Of a stretch of DNA of 46,828 bases, positions 23,938-31,805 are shown in pieces; the stretch's first letter is position 1; the number at the start of each line of letters is the position of its first letter. Both the position numbers and the translations under genes were made by a program. The notes under the pieces were generated by a model. It was not told the DNA's origin and made no database searches. It saw nothing but the letters and a program-made list of their open reading frames with translations. Source of the stretch: Ignavibacteriota bacterium (lineage in GTDB: Bacteria > Bacteroidota > Ignavibacteria > UBA10030 > SZUA-254); NCBI GenBank assembly GCA_025358305.1, contig JANYJZ010000010.1, positions 1 through 46,828 of the forward strand. Reading direction: 5' to 3'.

Positions 23938-24648
23938 CTATTCCTCGATCAGGGAGACGGAATCGGCGGCCGCGAGAAAGCCGACGCTGTTATGGGCGTA
24001 GTTGGCGATCTGGACGCGGGTGTGGAGGGTCAGTTTTTCGAGGATGTTGTGGACGTGGCTCTTGATCGTATAGGTGGAGAGGTGGAGCTTTTGGGCGATC
24101 TCCTTGTTCGTCATGCCGCTGGAGATCAGTTCGATCACCTGGCGTTCGCGCCGGGTCATGCGGACCGATTCCATGAGCTTGTCGGATGATTCCTGGCTTC
24201 CGTTCACCGCATGGTCGATGATCTGCGAGAACAGCGAGCCTGTGAGCGCCGACGGCAGCACTTGCGCCCCTCGCGCCACCGAACGGATGGTCTTCAGAAA
24301 ATCCTCGATCGTCGCATCCTTCACGATGAACCCGGACACGCCTGCCCGGACATACTCCAGGACGTCGGACTGGGTGGGGATGAGATCCATGACGATCATC
24401 TTCGTTGCAGGATGCTTCGCTTTCGTGGATTTCACAAGTTCGAGGCTGTTCTGGCTCCGGAGCCCCAGATCGAGGAGCACGACATTGGGTTTGAACGACT
24501 GGAGCTTTGACGCGATGCTCTCATTTGTTCCAAGGGCCGAAATCACCCGGAGATCGGAGTGTGCCTCAAGCAACGACTCGATCCCTTCTCGGAGAAGTCG
24601 ATTGTCCTCAATGAGCAGCACGCGAATCTTATGTGTTAGACTGGTCAT
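23938..24648 (-). CDS. NarL/FixJ-type response regulator, atypical receiver (RR2)
   Basis: 236 residues. Receiver with E14/D15, phospho-acceptor D60 (LLDLGLRSQNS) and K110 (FIVKDAT). The switch Ser/Thr is replaced by Asp88 (MIVMDLIPTQSD), exactly as in RR1. The LuxR HTH is RMTRRERQVIELISSGMTNK followed by EIAQKLHLSTYTIKSHVHNI. RR1 and RR2 agree at roughly half of all positions, so they are duplicates that flank the stress block. RR2 is divergent from the propeller histidine kinase at 24871, which is a possible but unproven partner; that kinase has its own canonical regulator downstream. Confidence 0.92.
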   Translation of the reverse strand: MTSLTHKIRVLLIEDNRLLREGIESLLEAHSDLRVISALGTNESIASKLQSFKPNVVLLDLGLRSQNSLELVKSTKAKHPATKMIVMDLIPTQSDVLEYVRAGVSGFIVKDATIEDFLKTIRSVARGAQVLPSALTGSLFSQIIDHAVNGSQESSDKLMESVRMTRRERQVIELISSGMTNKEIAQKLHLSTYTIKSHVHNILEKLTLHTRVQIANYAHNSVGFLAAADSVSLIEE

Positions 24649-24750
24649 CTCGTTCCGGGGTGACGCTGGAAAGTGCCTCAGGGACTACGTAGGACGCTAT
24701 AAAAGGTAATACATAGAACCAAAAGAAGCAACTTCATTCCCGTCTGTTAT

Positions 24751-24796
24751 AACTTCATAGAAATGTCAGGTCTAAGAACTTAATGGAATTGTCAGG
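24751..24796 (+). repeat. Two 20-bp direct repeats, 26-bp period (copies A and B)
   Basis: AACTTCATAGAAATGTCAGG (24751-24770) and AACTTAATGGAATTGTCAGG (24777-24796). A third copy lies inverted at 129-148. They sit between divergent genes, 36 bases upstream of the kinase promoter. They could be the multi-repeat end of a lost insertion sequence, or operator sites. Confidence 0.65.
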
Positions 24797-24831
24797 CAGC
24801 AGACCTCGGAAGCGCGTGACCGAGAGTTTCC

Positions 24832-24860
24832 TTGAAAGTCCCCCTATTTTTGGCTACATT
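24832..24860 (+). promoter_or_regulatory. Promoter of the propeller histidine kinase
   Basis: TTGAAA (24832-24837), exactly 17 bases, TACATT (24855-24860). The start would fall about 24867, 4 bases before the ATG at 24871, giving an almost leaderless message. Confidence 0.55.
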
Positions 24861-24870
24861 CTTCACACTC

Positions 24871-27800
24871 ATGACCGCACTGCTTTCCATTCGTACCCGT
24901 CCGCTCTTCCTTCTGTTCCTGACGCTCTGGGCACCGCTCTGCGCGGCCGGCAACGGACCGGGAGGGCAGCCCTTGACGTTCACCTATATTTCCGTCGAAG
25001 ATGGTCTTTCCCAGAGCACCGTCACGTCCATCGTGCAGGACAGGGAGGGGTTGCTCTGGTTTGCGACAGCCGACGGCCTGAACCGCTACGACGGCGTGTC
25101 ATTCACCGTCTTCAAGCACGACAACATGGACACCCGCAGCATCCTCTCGAACGTCCTCGCCCCGCTCGCGCTTTCCGGCACGGGGACGATCTGGATCGGC
25201 ACGTCGACCGGGCTCTGCCGGTACGACAAATCGACGAACGCCTTTACCGCCATGCCGCTCCACTCGGCCCACGCGGAGATCGCCCTACTGCCGCAGGTCA
25301 CCGAACTACTGGCGGACCGGGGGGGCTTGCTCTGGGTCGGGACGCTCACCGGCCTCATGGTCATCGCGGCCGACTCCGCTGGGCAGGTCCCGGAGGGCCT
25401 CAACGAGCTCCTCTACCGGACGTCGAAGGGGGAGCAGGTTTCCAAACTCTACGAGGACCGAGAAGGCATCGTCTGGATCGCGGTCGGAGAGAGGCTCGTT
25501 GCCTACCGGAGGAACGACGGCACGATCACCGAGGTCGCGCTCCCCGGACAGCAAGCGAGAATCTTCTCGCTCCTCGAGGACGGGTCCGGCACGATCTGGG
25601 CGGGCACCGATGATTCGAGACTCCTCGGGTACAGGCGAGACCCGACCCTTCCCGTCGACCGCGGGGAGTGGCAGGTCGAGCCGCTGCGCTCGGAGAAGCT
25701 GAAGACCCCGCTCGGGAACTTCGTGACGACCATCGCGGAGGGTCAAGCGGGAGAACTTTGGGTCGGTACCCGGCTCGCCGGCCTCCTGCGGTTCGACCGG
25801 ACCCGACGATCGTGGGAAGAATGCGTGCCGCCGATACCGGATCAGCGGTTCGAAGGGGTCACTGTCGTCTCCGTCGACCGCTCGGGCCTCGTCTGGGTGG
25901 GATACGACGGGGCCGGCATCGTGAAGATCGATCCGAACGCGGCGAAGTTCCACCACATCCTCCTGCCGAAGACGAGCGCGGCGGTGAGCGGCGATAACTT
26001 TCTCAAGCCCGTCATCGTCGACCACACGGGCCGGCTCTGGATCGGCACGTATGACAAGGGGCTGACGATGCTCGACCGGGCGTCGGGCCGGCGCGTGCAC
26101 TACGTCCACGACCCGGCGAACCGCGAGAGCCTCTCGAGCAACTCCCTTTTGTCGCTCGCCGAAGACGACCGCGGCCGACTCTGGATCGGCACGGTGAACG
26201 GCATCGACCGGCTCGACGGCGAGGGAAAACCCTTCCGTCACTTCGGGACGATGTCCGCCGGGAGCGATTCCGTCAACGACGGCGACGCATGGTGCCTCGC
26301 CGCCGATGCGTTCCATAGTGTGTGGGCGGCCACGGGCACGGGCGTATTGAGATTTGACGAGCTCCGGGAGGAGTTCGTTCCGGTCGTCTCGACCGCGAGC
26401 CTCAGGGACAACTGGGCGACATGCCTCGCGTTCGAGCCCGATTCCACCATGTGGATCGGGACCGCGAAGACCGGGATCCTCCACGCGAAACGGACCGGAG
26501 AGGTGCTGGAGCGGTTCTCCATGGATGTTCCGGGAACGCTGCCGTTCAAGTTCGTCAAGTGCCTCACGCTCCTTTCCGACGGCGTCCTCTGGATCGGGAT
26601 GACGGAAGGCCTTTCCCGGTATGACACGAAGGCGAAGACCTGGAGGTCGTACTACCAGAAGGACGGCCTCCCCGACGAATCGGTCTACGGCATCCTCCCG
26701 GCGAACGATTCGACGCTCTGGTTCAGCACGAACCGCGGGATCGTCCGGATGACGGTGCGCGATCCCGCGCACCCGCTCTTCCGCAACTACACGCCGGACG
26801 ACGGGCTCCAGTCGTACGAGTTCAACACGAACACGTACTGCAAGAGTCGGGCCGGGGAGTTCTTCTTCGGCGGCATCAACGGCCTGAACAGCTTCTTTCC
26901 GGACTCCGTCCGGGACAATCCCCACGTGCCGAACGTGGTGATCACCGGATTCAAGATCTTCGACCAACCCGCGAACCTCGGCCAGGCGACCGAGACGGTC
27001 GGGTCGATCACGCTCCGGTACACCGAATCGGTCTTTTCGTTCGAGTTCGCCGCCCTCGAGTACACCAACCCGCGCCGGAACAACTACGCCTATATGATGG
27101 AGGGGTACGACCGCGACTGGGTCCTCTCCGGCAACCGGCGCGAAGCCCGGTACACGAACCTCGACCCCGGGGAGTACGTCTTCCGGGTCCGCGGATCGAA
27201 CAGCGACGGCGTCTGGAACGATCGTTGCGCGGCCGTGAAGATCTCGATCGTGCCGCCGTTCTGGCGCACGTCGTGGTTCTACGCCGTCGCGGGGATCTGT
27301 CTCGCTGGCGCCTTCGGCGGCGCCGTGCGGTACCTCTCCGTCCGGAAACTCCGGCGGACCTTGGACGCGATGGAGCGCGCGAACTCGATCGAAGAGCACC
27401 GCCGGGCGACGAGAGAGGGGATCGCGCGCGATCTCCACGACGACGTCTCCTCGACCTTGAGCAGCATGTCGCTCTTCGCCGAGGCCTCGAAGCTCCGCGT
27501 GCCACCCTCGGGGGGCCAAGGCGCCGGCGAGGTGCTTGCAAGGCTCCACGCGATGGCCAGAGAGGCGGAGGACGCGATGGAGCAGGCCGTCTGGTCGCTC
27601 TCGCCGCACCACCAGCGCCTCAGCCACCTTGTCTCGCGGATCCACGATGTCGCGATCGAACAGTGCCGAGAGCAGGGGATCGCCTGTGCGGCTCGCGTGC
27701 CTCTGCTCGAGAACGACTGCGACCTCTCCGACGTCGCGCGGAAGAACTGTTTCCTCATCTTCCGCGAAGGCCTTGCGAACGTTCTCCGGCATTCGGGCGC

Positions 27801-28035
27801 ACGGTCGGTGGAACTTACCATCGACGTCTCCGAAAACGAGTTCCACATGCTCTTGAAAGACGACGGCAGGGGGTTCGACCCCGCGTTGCCGGGAAAACGG
27901 CCCAGGGGCGGCAACGGATTGAAGAATATGGCATCCCGGGCGGCGGAGATCGGAGGGACGCTCGCATTCCGGTCCGCGCCGGGCACAGGGACGACGCTTT
28001 CGCTCTCTGTGCAATTGGCACAAATGCGCTATTGA
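24871..28035 (+). CDS. Two-component propeller sensor histidine kinase
   Basis: 1054 residues from the ATG at 24871; an in-frame TTG at 24832 is rejected because it is the -35 element. A signal peptide is followed by about a dozen Reg_prop blades (GLLWFATADGLNRYDG, TIWIGTSTGLCRYD, GRLWIGTVNGIDRLDG, VLWIGMTEGLSRYD). A Y_Y_Y domain follows (RNNYAYMMEGYDRDW to VRGSNSDGVWN), then one membrane helix (about 800-820). The HisKA_3 domain has phospho-accepting H856 in ARDLHDDVSSTLSSM. The HATPase domain has an N-box-like FREGLANVLRHS, DDGRGFDP and GLKNMASRAAEIGG. It senses a periplasmic ligand; this architecture is best known for glycan sensing in Bacteroidota, but no polysaccharide-utilisation genes are next to it. 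The partner is the regulator 58 bases downstream. Confidence 0.95.
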   Translation: MTALLSIRTRPLFLLFLTLWAPLCAAGNGPGGQPLTFTYISVEDGLSQSTVTSIVQDREGLLWFATADGLNRYDGVSFTVFKHDNMDTRSILSNVLAPLALSGTGTIWIGTSTGLCRYDKSTNAFTAMPLHSAHAEIALLPQVTELLADRGGLLWVGTLTGLMVIAADSAGQVPEGLNELLYRTSKGEQVSKLYEDREGIVWIAVGERLVAYRRNDGTITEVALPGQQARIFSLLEDGSGTIWAGTDDSRLLGYRRDPTLPVDRGEWQVEPLRSEKLKTPLGNFVTTIAEGQAGELWVGTRLAGLLRFDRTRRSWEECVPPIPDQRFEGVTVVSVDRSGLVWVGYDGAGIVKIDPNAAKFHHILLPKTSAAVSGDNFLKPVIVDHTGRLWIGTYDKGLTMLDRASGRRVHYVHDPANRESLSSNSLLSLAEDDRGRLWIGTVNGIDRLDGEGKPFRHFGTMSAGSDSVNDGDAWCLAADAFHSVWAATGTGVLRFDELREEFVPVVSTASLRDNWATCLAFEPDSTMWIGTAKTGILHAKRTGEVLERFSMDVPGTLPFKFVKCLTLLSDGVLWIGMTEGLSRYDTKAKTWRSYYQKDGLPDESVYGILPANDSTLWFSTNRGIVRMTVRDPAHPLFRNYTPDDGLQSYEFNTNTYCKSRAGEFFFGGINGLNSFFPDSVRDNPHVPNVVITGFKIFDQPANLGQATETVGSITLRYTESVFSFEFAALEYTNPRRNNYAYMMEGYDRDWVLSGNRREARYTNLDPGEYVFRVRGSNSDGVWNDRCAAVKISIVPPFWRTSWFYAVAGICLAGAFGGAVRYLSVRKLRRTLDAMERANSIEEHRRATREGIARDLHDDVSSTLSSMSLFAEASKLRVPPSGGQGAGEVLARLHAMAREAEDAMEQAVWSLSPHHQRLSHLVSRIHDVAIEQCREQGIACAARVPLLENDCDLSDVARKNCFLIFREGLANVLRHSGARSVELTIDVSENEFHMLLKDDGRGFDPALPGKRPRGGNGLKNMASRAAEIGGTLAFRSAPGTGTTLSLSVQLAQMRY

Positions 28036-28060
28036 ACCGTATGCCCGAGGTGCTTACCTT
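28032..28060 (+). promoter_or_regulatory. Promoter of the NarL-type regulator (RR3)
   Basis: TTGAAC (28032-28037, overlapping the kinase stop codon), 17 bases, TACCTT (28055-28060). Just upstream lies TGCGCTATTGA, which recurs at the promoter of the T9SS gene (28811-28839). Confidence 0.5.
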
Positions 28061-28093
28061 ACCACCGAGAGATCAATCACCCTACAGGTCCCC

Positions 28094-28762
28094 ATGACAC
28101 AACTGCCCGCTCCCGTCCGCGTCGCCATCGTCGAGGACCACGGAGCGTATCGAAACGTGCTGAGCGAGATCATTGAGGCGACGCCCGGCCTGCGCCTCCT
28201 CGGGGCGTTCGGCGCGATCGAGGGGTCCCTCGACTCCCTCGCGGACGCCGACATCGTCCTGATGGACATCGGACTGCCGGGGCTGAGCGGCATCGAAGGC
28301 GTCGCTCTGGTGAAGAAGAGGAACAGCGCCGTCAAGGTCATCATGGTGACGAACCACAGCGACGACGAACGCGTCTTTCAGGCGATCGCCGCCGGCGCGG
28401 ACGGCTATCTCCTGAAGAAGACCTCGACGACGAAGATCCTCGAAGCGATCACCGAGACGATGCGCGGCGGCGCCACGATGGCCCCGTTCATCGCGCGACG
28501 GGTCCTCGACGTCCTCCAGGGGCGCGGGACACCGGCGGAGGGCTCTCCCGCACTTCCCGCCGGCGGCGAAGGGGCGCTCTCCGCTCGCGAGCGCGAAGTG
28601 CTCACACTGCTTGTGGAGGGGATGAACTACCGGGAGATCGCCGAGAAGATCTTCATCAGCCCCGATACGGTAAGGAACCACATCCGGAACATCTACGAAA
28701 AACTCCACGTCCACTCGCGCTCTGAAGCGGTCGTCAAAGCCATCCGCCAAAAACTCGTCTGA
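28094..28762 (+). CDS. NarL/FixJ-type response regulator (RR3)
   Basis: 222 residues. Receiver with E14/D15, phospho-acceptor D58 (LMDIGLPG), the normal switch T86 (VIMVTNHSD) and the conserved Lys in GYLLKK. A Pro/Ala/Gly linker (about 147-165) leads to the LuxR HTH: SAREREVLTLLVEGMNYREI and AEKIFISPDTVRNHIRNIYE. This is the orthodox partner of the HisKA_3 kinase just upstream. It may also have its own promoter at 28032-28060. The adjacent exported protein gene is a plausible target. Confidence 0.95.
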   Translation: MTQLPAPVRVAIVEDHGAYRNVLSEIIEATPGLRLLGAFGAIEGSLDSLADADIVLMDIGLPGLSGIEGVALVKKRNSAVKVIMVTNHSDDERVFQAIAAGADGYLLKKTSTTKILEAITETMRGGATMAPFIARRVLDVLQGRGTPAEGSPALPAGGEGALSAREREVLTLLVEGMNYREIAEKIFISPDTVRNHIRNIYEKLHVHSRSEAVVKAIRQKLV

Positions 28763-28810
28763 CGCCTCGCTCTCCCGGCGCGCGCGAGAGAGAATGACCC
28801 ATTTGCGCTA

Positions 28811-28839
28811 TTGATACCAACTCCGCATGGTCGTATGTT
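28811..28839 (+). promoter_or_regulatory. Promoter of the second T9SS-exported protein
   Basis: TTGATA (28811-28816), 17 bases, TATGTT (28834-28839). The -35 is embedded in TTGCGCTATTGATA, sharing TGCGCTATTGA with the RR3 promoter. Predicted leader about 50 bases. Confidence 0.55.
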
Positions 28840-28896
28840 GAGAGGATAGAACACAACCTTTTTTTCAACCTCCCACTACGGTAAAGGGTATCATCG

Positions 28897-30324
28897 ATGA
28901 ATGTTTCGCTCAGATTTTTGGTTCCGCTCGTCCTCCTCATTGCCACCTGGTCGTCCCTCAGTGCCCAGTGGGTCAAATGCACGGACATTCCCGGGAACGA
29001 CAGCATCTACACGGTCCCCGCTGGGACCGGACTGCGGGACCTTGCGGTCAACGGCTCGCGCCTCTTCGCGATGCGGATCACCGGGCTCGACTCAATTTTT
29101 TACTCCGATGACCTCGGCTCGACCTGGCATCTGAGCAAGCCGCCCGGCATCGTCATCGCCGGCACCACCTATTACCCATCGCTTGCCCACGTCTGGAGTC
29201 ATGACGGTACGCTCTTCACGTCCGGGACCCAAGGGACCTCGGCGGGGACACTCTTCGTGTGGCGCTCCTCGGATAATGGAGCTTCCTGGACCGCTTCAAG
29301 CAACGGCATCACAAGCCAGTATGTCGGCCCGACGCCGAAGGTCTTCTATGGCAGCGGCAGCACGATCTACGCCGGAACGGAGAGCAGCGGGATCCTGCTT
29401 TCCACCGACAACGGTGTGAACTGGATCCCTGCACGGCAAGGGGTCGCGACCTACGTGTTTGGCGGTTTTACCTTCTTTGTGAGCATCGATGGGATCGCTG
29501 CGGTCGGCAGCGACCTTTTTGCCGGACTCAGCGCCAACATCAGCGCCGTGGGCTACGGCGTCGTTCATTCGACGCTCGGCGACACCTCGTGGACGAGCGT
29601 CAGCACGGGCCTCCCGCTGAACTCGACTGTTCTCGCAATCGTCTCGGTCGGCACGTCCATCTACGCCTCCGTCGTCTCCTACGGCACGTTCACCTCCGGG
29701 ATCTACCGGTCGACCGATCTCGGCGCGTCGTGGACGAGGGTCTCGACCGGCCTGCCGTTTCCCGGATCCGGCCAGAACCTCTTCACCTCCGGCAACACCA
29801 TCTTTACGTTCACCGGAACGGCCCTCTACGAGATGAACAATGCCGACACGAGCTGGACCGCAGTGGATAATACGGGACTTCCCTCCACCTACTCCGTCTC
29901 GGCGTACGCCGTCGTGGGAAGCACGATGTTCATCACGGTCCTCAGGGGGGATGTGCCGTTGAAGGCGACCACCGCCATCTGGAAGCGCGACCTTTCCCAG
30001 ATCACGGCCGTCAAAGAAGTTGCGGCGGCCGCTCCGGCGTCGTTCTCCCTTGCGCAGAACTATCCCAACCCCTTCAATCCGACGACGACCATCGCCTTCC
30101 GGGTGTCGGAGCCTGCCCGGGTGACCCTCACGATCTTCAATCTCCTCGGCGAGACCGCCGCGACGCTTGTCGACAAGGACCTGACGCCGGGGGCTTTCGA
30201 AGCGACGTGGGACGCGCGCGGTGCCTCCAGCGGCGTCTATTTCTACCGCCTCCAGGCCAGGCCCTTTGCCGGCGGCGCTGCGGGCACTTTTACGCAGACC
30301 AACAAGCTCCTCCTTCAGAAGTAG
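28897..30324 (+). CDS. T9SS-exported beta-propeller-like protein
   Basis: 475 residues, AAAGGG upstream of the ATG. Signal peptide 1-23 (FLVPLVLLIATWSSLSAQW). Repeated Asp-box-like units (YSDDLGSTWHL, SSDNGASWTA, STDNGVNWIP, STDLGASWTRV) suggest a six- or seven-bladed propeller. A type A T9SS sorting domain ends the protein (FSLAQNYPNPFNPTTTI to SGVYFYRLQ and NKLLLQK). Exported to the surface or medium. It lies 134 bases downstream of RR3 under its own promoter. No catalytic motif is recognised, so binding or adhesion is as likely as hydrolysis. Confidence 0.88.
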   Translation: MNVSLRFLVPLVLLIATWSSLSAQWVKCTDIPGNDSIYTVPAGTGLRDLAVNGSRLFAMRITGLDSIFYSDDLGSTWHLSKPPGIVIAGTTYYPSLAHVWSHDGTLFTSGTQGTSAGTLFVWRSSDNGASWTASSNGITSQYVGPTPKVFYGSGSTIYAGTESSGILLSTDNGVNWIPARQGVATYVFGGFTFFVSIDGIAAVGSDLFAGLSANISAVGYGVVHSTLGDTSWTSVSTGLPLNSTVLAIVSVGTSIYASVVSYGTFTSGIYRSTDLGASWTRVSTGLPFPGSGQNLFTSGNTIFTFTGTALYEMNNADTSWTAVDNTGLPSTYSVSAYAVVGSTMFITVLRGDVPLKATTAIWKRDLSQITAVKEVAAAAPASFSLAQNYPNPFNPTTTIAFRVSEPARVTLTIFNLLGETAATLVDKDLTPGAFEATWDARGASSGVYFYRLQARPFAGGAAGTFTQTNKLLLQK

Positions 30325-30644
30325 ATTCCCGTTCGTTCCTGTACGGCGTCGTATCGCACACCGGCCGCCCCCTCTTGGTCCATGAGGGGCGGCCGGTTGC
30401 ATTCTGCGCGTCCCGTCTCGCACGACGATCTCTCCAACTCTGTTGCCCGCCACGCGTAAGCGCCGCGCGCGCGAACGCGCGACGCCGTTCCTGAAAATAT
30501 AAAAAATATGTATCTCGCTATTGGTGCCGAATCTGTTACATTAGAGGGTGTATGGCGCGAATGCGCCCTATCATACGCCTGCCCCGACCGTCGCTGCAGA
30601 TGAGACACGCACCTACCATGCCTGTCGGAAAGCACACGTAATCC
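30325..30644. other. Intergenic stretch of 320 bases
   Basis: A terminator hairpin lies at 30360-30397. The remainder (30398-30644) contains an A/T-rich patch (about 30494-30512) and an imperfect dyad GTATG-GCGC-GAAT-GCGC-CCTAT-CATAC (about 30550-30576) upstream of the small gene at 30645. I see no ORF or RNA gene. Confidence 0.5.
30360..30397 (+). terminator. Terminator after the T9SS protein gene
   Basis: CCGGCCGCCCC (30361-30371) pairs with GGGGCGGCCGG (30386-30396), one flanking A-T pair. TTGCATTCTG follows; the T-run is poor but the stem is strong. Confidence 0.6.
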
Positions 30645-30971
30645 ATGGCAACAGATGATATCGGCGAATTCGCATGGCAGAAGTGGCAGGCCGTCTATGC
30701 CATCCTTCGGACAGCGACCTTCCTTCGCCTCCTTGAAGAGAGACCCAAACGTACTGCGGAGGATCCATTGAAGAAACCCACGCTCCTTTCGAACTCCCGT
30801 GAATGCATCATCGAGTTGACCCATCGTGACCAGGACCCCGGCATGTGGATCATCCGGCACGCGACGCGCTATATGTGGTTCAAAAAGCGGATCTCGTCGC
30901 ATTGGTTCAACAGCGAACTCCAGGCAATGGAGTACGCCGAGGAACTGAAGCAAAAGCACGCCCTCGCGTAG
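30645..30971 (+). CDS. Small protein of unknown function
   Basis: 108 residues, not recognised. It has no signal peptide. The first half is helical (FAWQKWQAVYAILRTATFLRLL), followed by a basic stretch (ERPKRT). The second half has three aromatic-rich strands (ECIIELTHRDQDPGMWIIRH, YMWFKKRISSHWFNS) and a C-terminal helix (ELQAMEYAEELKQKHALA). The start has only a distant GGAAAG. The mixed alpha/beta composition and normal codon use favour a real gene, but the evidence is limited to coding character. Confidence 0.55.
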   Translation: MATDDIGEFAWQKWQAVYAILRTATFLRLLEERPKRTAEDPLKKPTLLSNSRECIIELTHRDQDPGMWIIRHATRYMWFKKRISSHWFNSELQAMEYAEELKQKHALA

Positions 30972-31115
30972 ACCCGCTCCACACCCCGTGTGGGGAGGCG
31001 CCTGAGCGCGCCTTCCCCCCATGTTCTAGACGCCCGAACGCCCCCCCAACAGCGAGTTACCCTATGTTCATCCATTTTTGTAACGTGGGTGAATGGAGGA
31101 GAGCCTTCCGTGTGG

Positions 31116-31153
31116 TATCTTGGTTGTAGAAGATTGAGCGATCCTACAACCAA
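31116..31153 (+). promoter_or_regulatory. -10 element overlapping a perfect 10-bp dyad before yceI
   Basis: TATCTT (31116-31121) overlaps TTGGTTGTAG (31120-31129), whose exact inverse CTACAACCAA lies at 31144-31153 after a 14-base gap. The dyad covers the expected transcription start and is placed like a repressor operator; it could also form a 5' stem-loop in the message. No good -35 is visible, which suggests an activator or a weak promoter. Confidence 0.5.
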
Positions 31154-31180
31154 CCCACTCACGAAGAAAGGCAGCACGTC

Positions 31181-31726
31181 ATGGCACAATGGACAATTGA
31201 CCCGACCCACTCCGAGATCTCCTTCAAAGTGAAGCACCTCGTCGTTTCAAGCGTCACGGGACGATTTGACACGTTCCAGGCGACGATCGACTCGGACACA
31301 GAGGATTTCAGCGACGCGAAGATCCGGTTCGAAGCCGACGCGGCGAGCATTCAGACGAAGAACGAACAGCGCGACGGACATTTGAAGTCGCCCGATTTCT
31401 TCGACGCGGCCGCCTATCCGAAACTCTCGTTCGTCTCGACCTCGGTCCGGAAACTTTCGGCCGACAAGCTCCAGGTGGCGGGCAATTTCACGCTGCGCGG
31501 CGTGACGAAGGACATCGTCCTCGACGTCACCTTCAACGGGACCGGCACCGGCTTCGGCGGAGCGCAGGTCGCGGGATTTGAGATCCAGGGCAAGATCAAC
31601 CGGTTCGACTTCGGTCTCCACTGGAACGCGCTCACGGAAGCGGGCGGCGTGGCGGTCGGCAGCGACGTGAAGATCGACATCCAAGCCGAGTTCCTGAAAG
31701 TACAAACGGCCGTGAAAGCGGCGTAA
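31181..31726 (+). CDS. YceI family lipocalin-like protein
   Basis: 181 residues, AAAGG 9 bases before the ATG. It starts MAQWTIDPTHSEISFKVKHL, with the family pattern W.ID..HS...F.V.H. It continues with GRFDTFQATI, ADAASIQTKNEQRDGHLKSP-DFFD, FTLRGVTKDIVLDV and the C-terminal VGSDVKIDIQAEF. YceI proteins form an extended lipocalin barrel that binds isoprenoid chains. This one has no signal peptide, so it is a cytoplasmic form. It is followed by a strong hairpin and then the SnoaL-like lipoprotein gene. Confidence 0.93.
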   Translation: MAQWTIDPTHSEISFKVKHLVVSSVTGRFDTFQATIDSDTEDFSDAKIRFEADAASIQTKNEQRDGHLKSPDFFDAAAYPKLSFVSTSVRKLSADKLQVAGNFTLRGVTKDIVLDVTFNGTGTGFGGAQVAGFEIQGKINRFDFGLHWNALTEAGGVAVGSDVKIDIQAEFLKVQTAVKAA

Positions 31727-31729
31727 TCC

Positions 31730-31772
31730 GTCCCGGACGCCCCCCTCCCAGAAATGAGGGGGCGTCCGGGAC
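31730..31772 (+). terminator. Strong hairpin after yceI
   Basis: GTCCCGGACGCCCCC (31730-31744) and its exact inverse (31758-31772) with a 13-base loop. There is no T-run after it, so it may be a processing or partial-termination signal before the next gene. Confidence 0.6.
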
Positions 31773-31805
31773 TCTCCAGAACGTACCACACGAAAGGATC
31801 AGTGT

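Noticed and set aside
25306-28023. A 905-codon open frame antisense to the propeller kinase
   Set aside because: High-GC third positions keep the opposite frame open; the translation is Arg/Asp/Pro-rich without domains, while the sense strand encodes a complete kinase.
30972-31075. CTCCACAC...GTGTGGGGAG hairpin as terminator of the small unknown gene
   Set aside because: Imperfect stem, no T-run; not strong enough to list.
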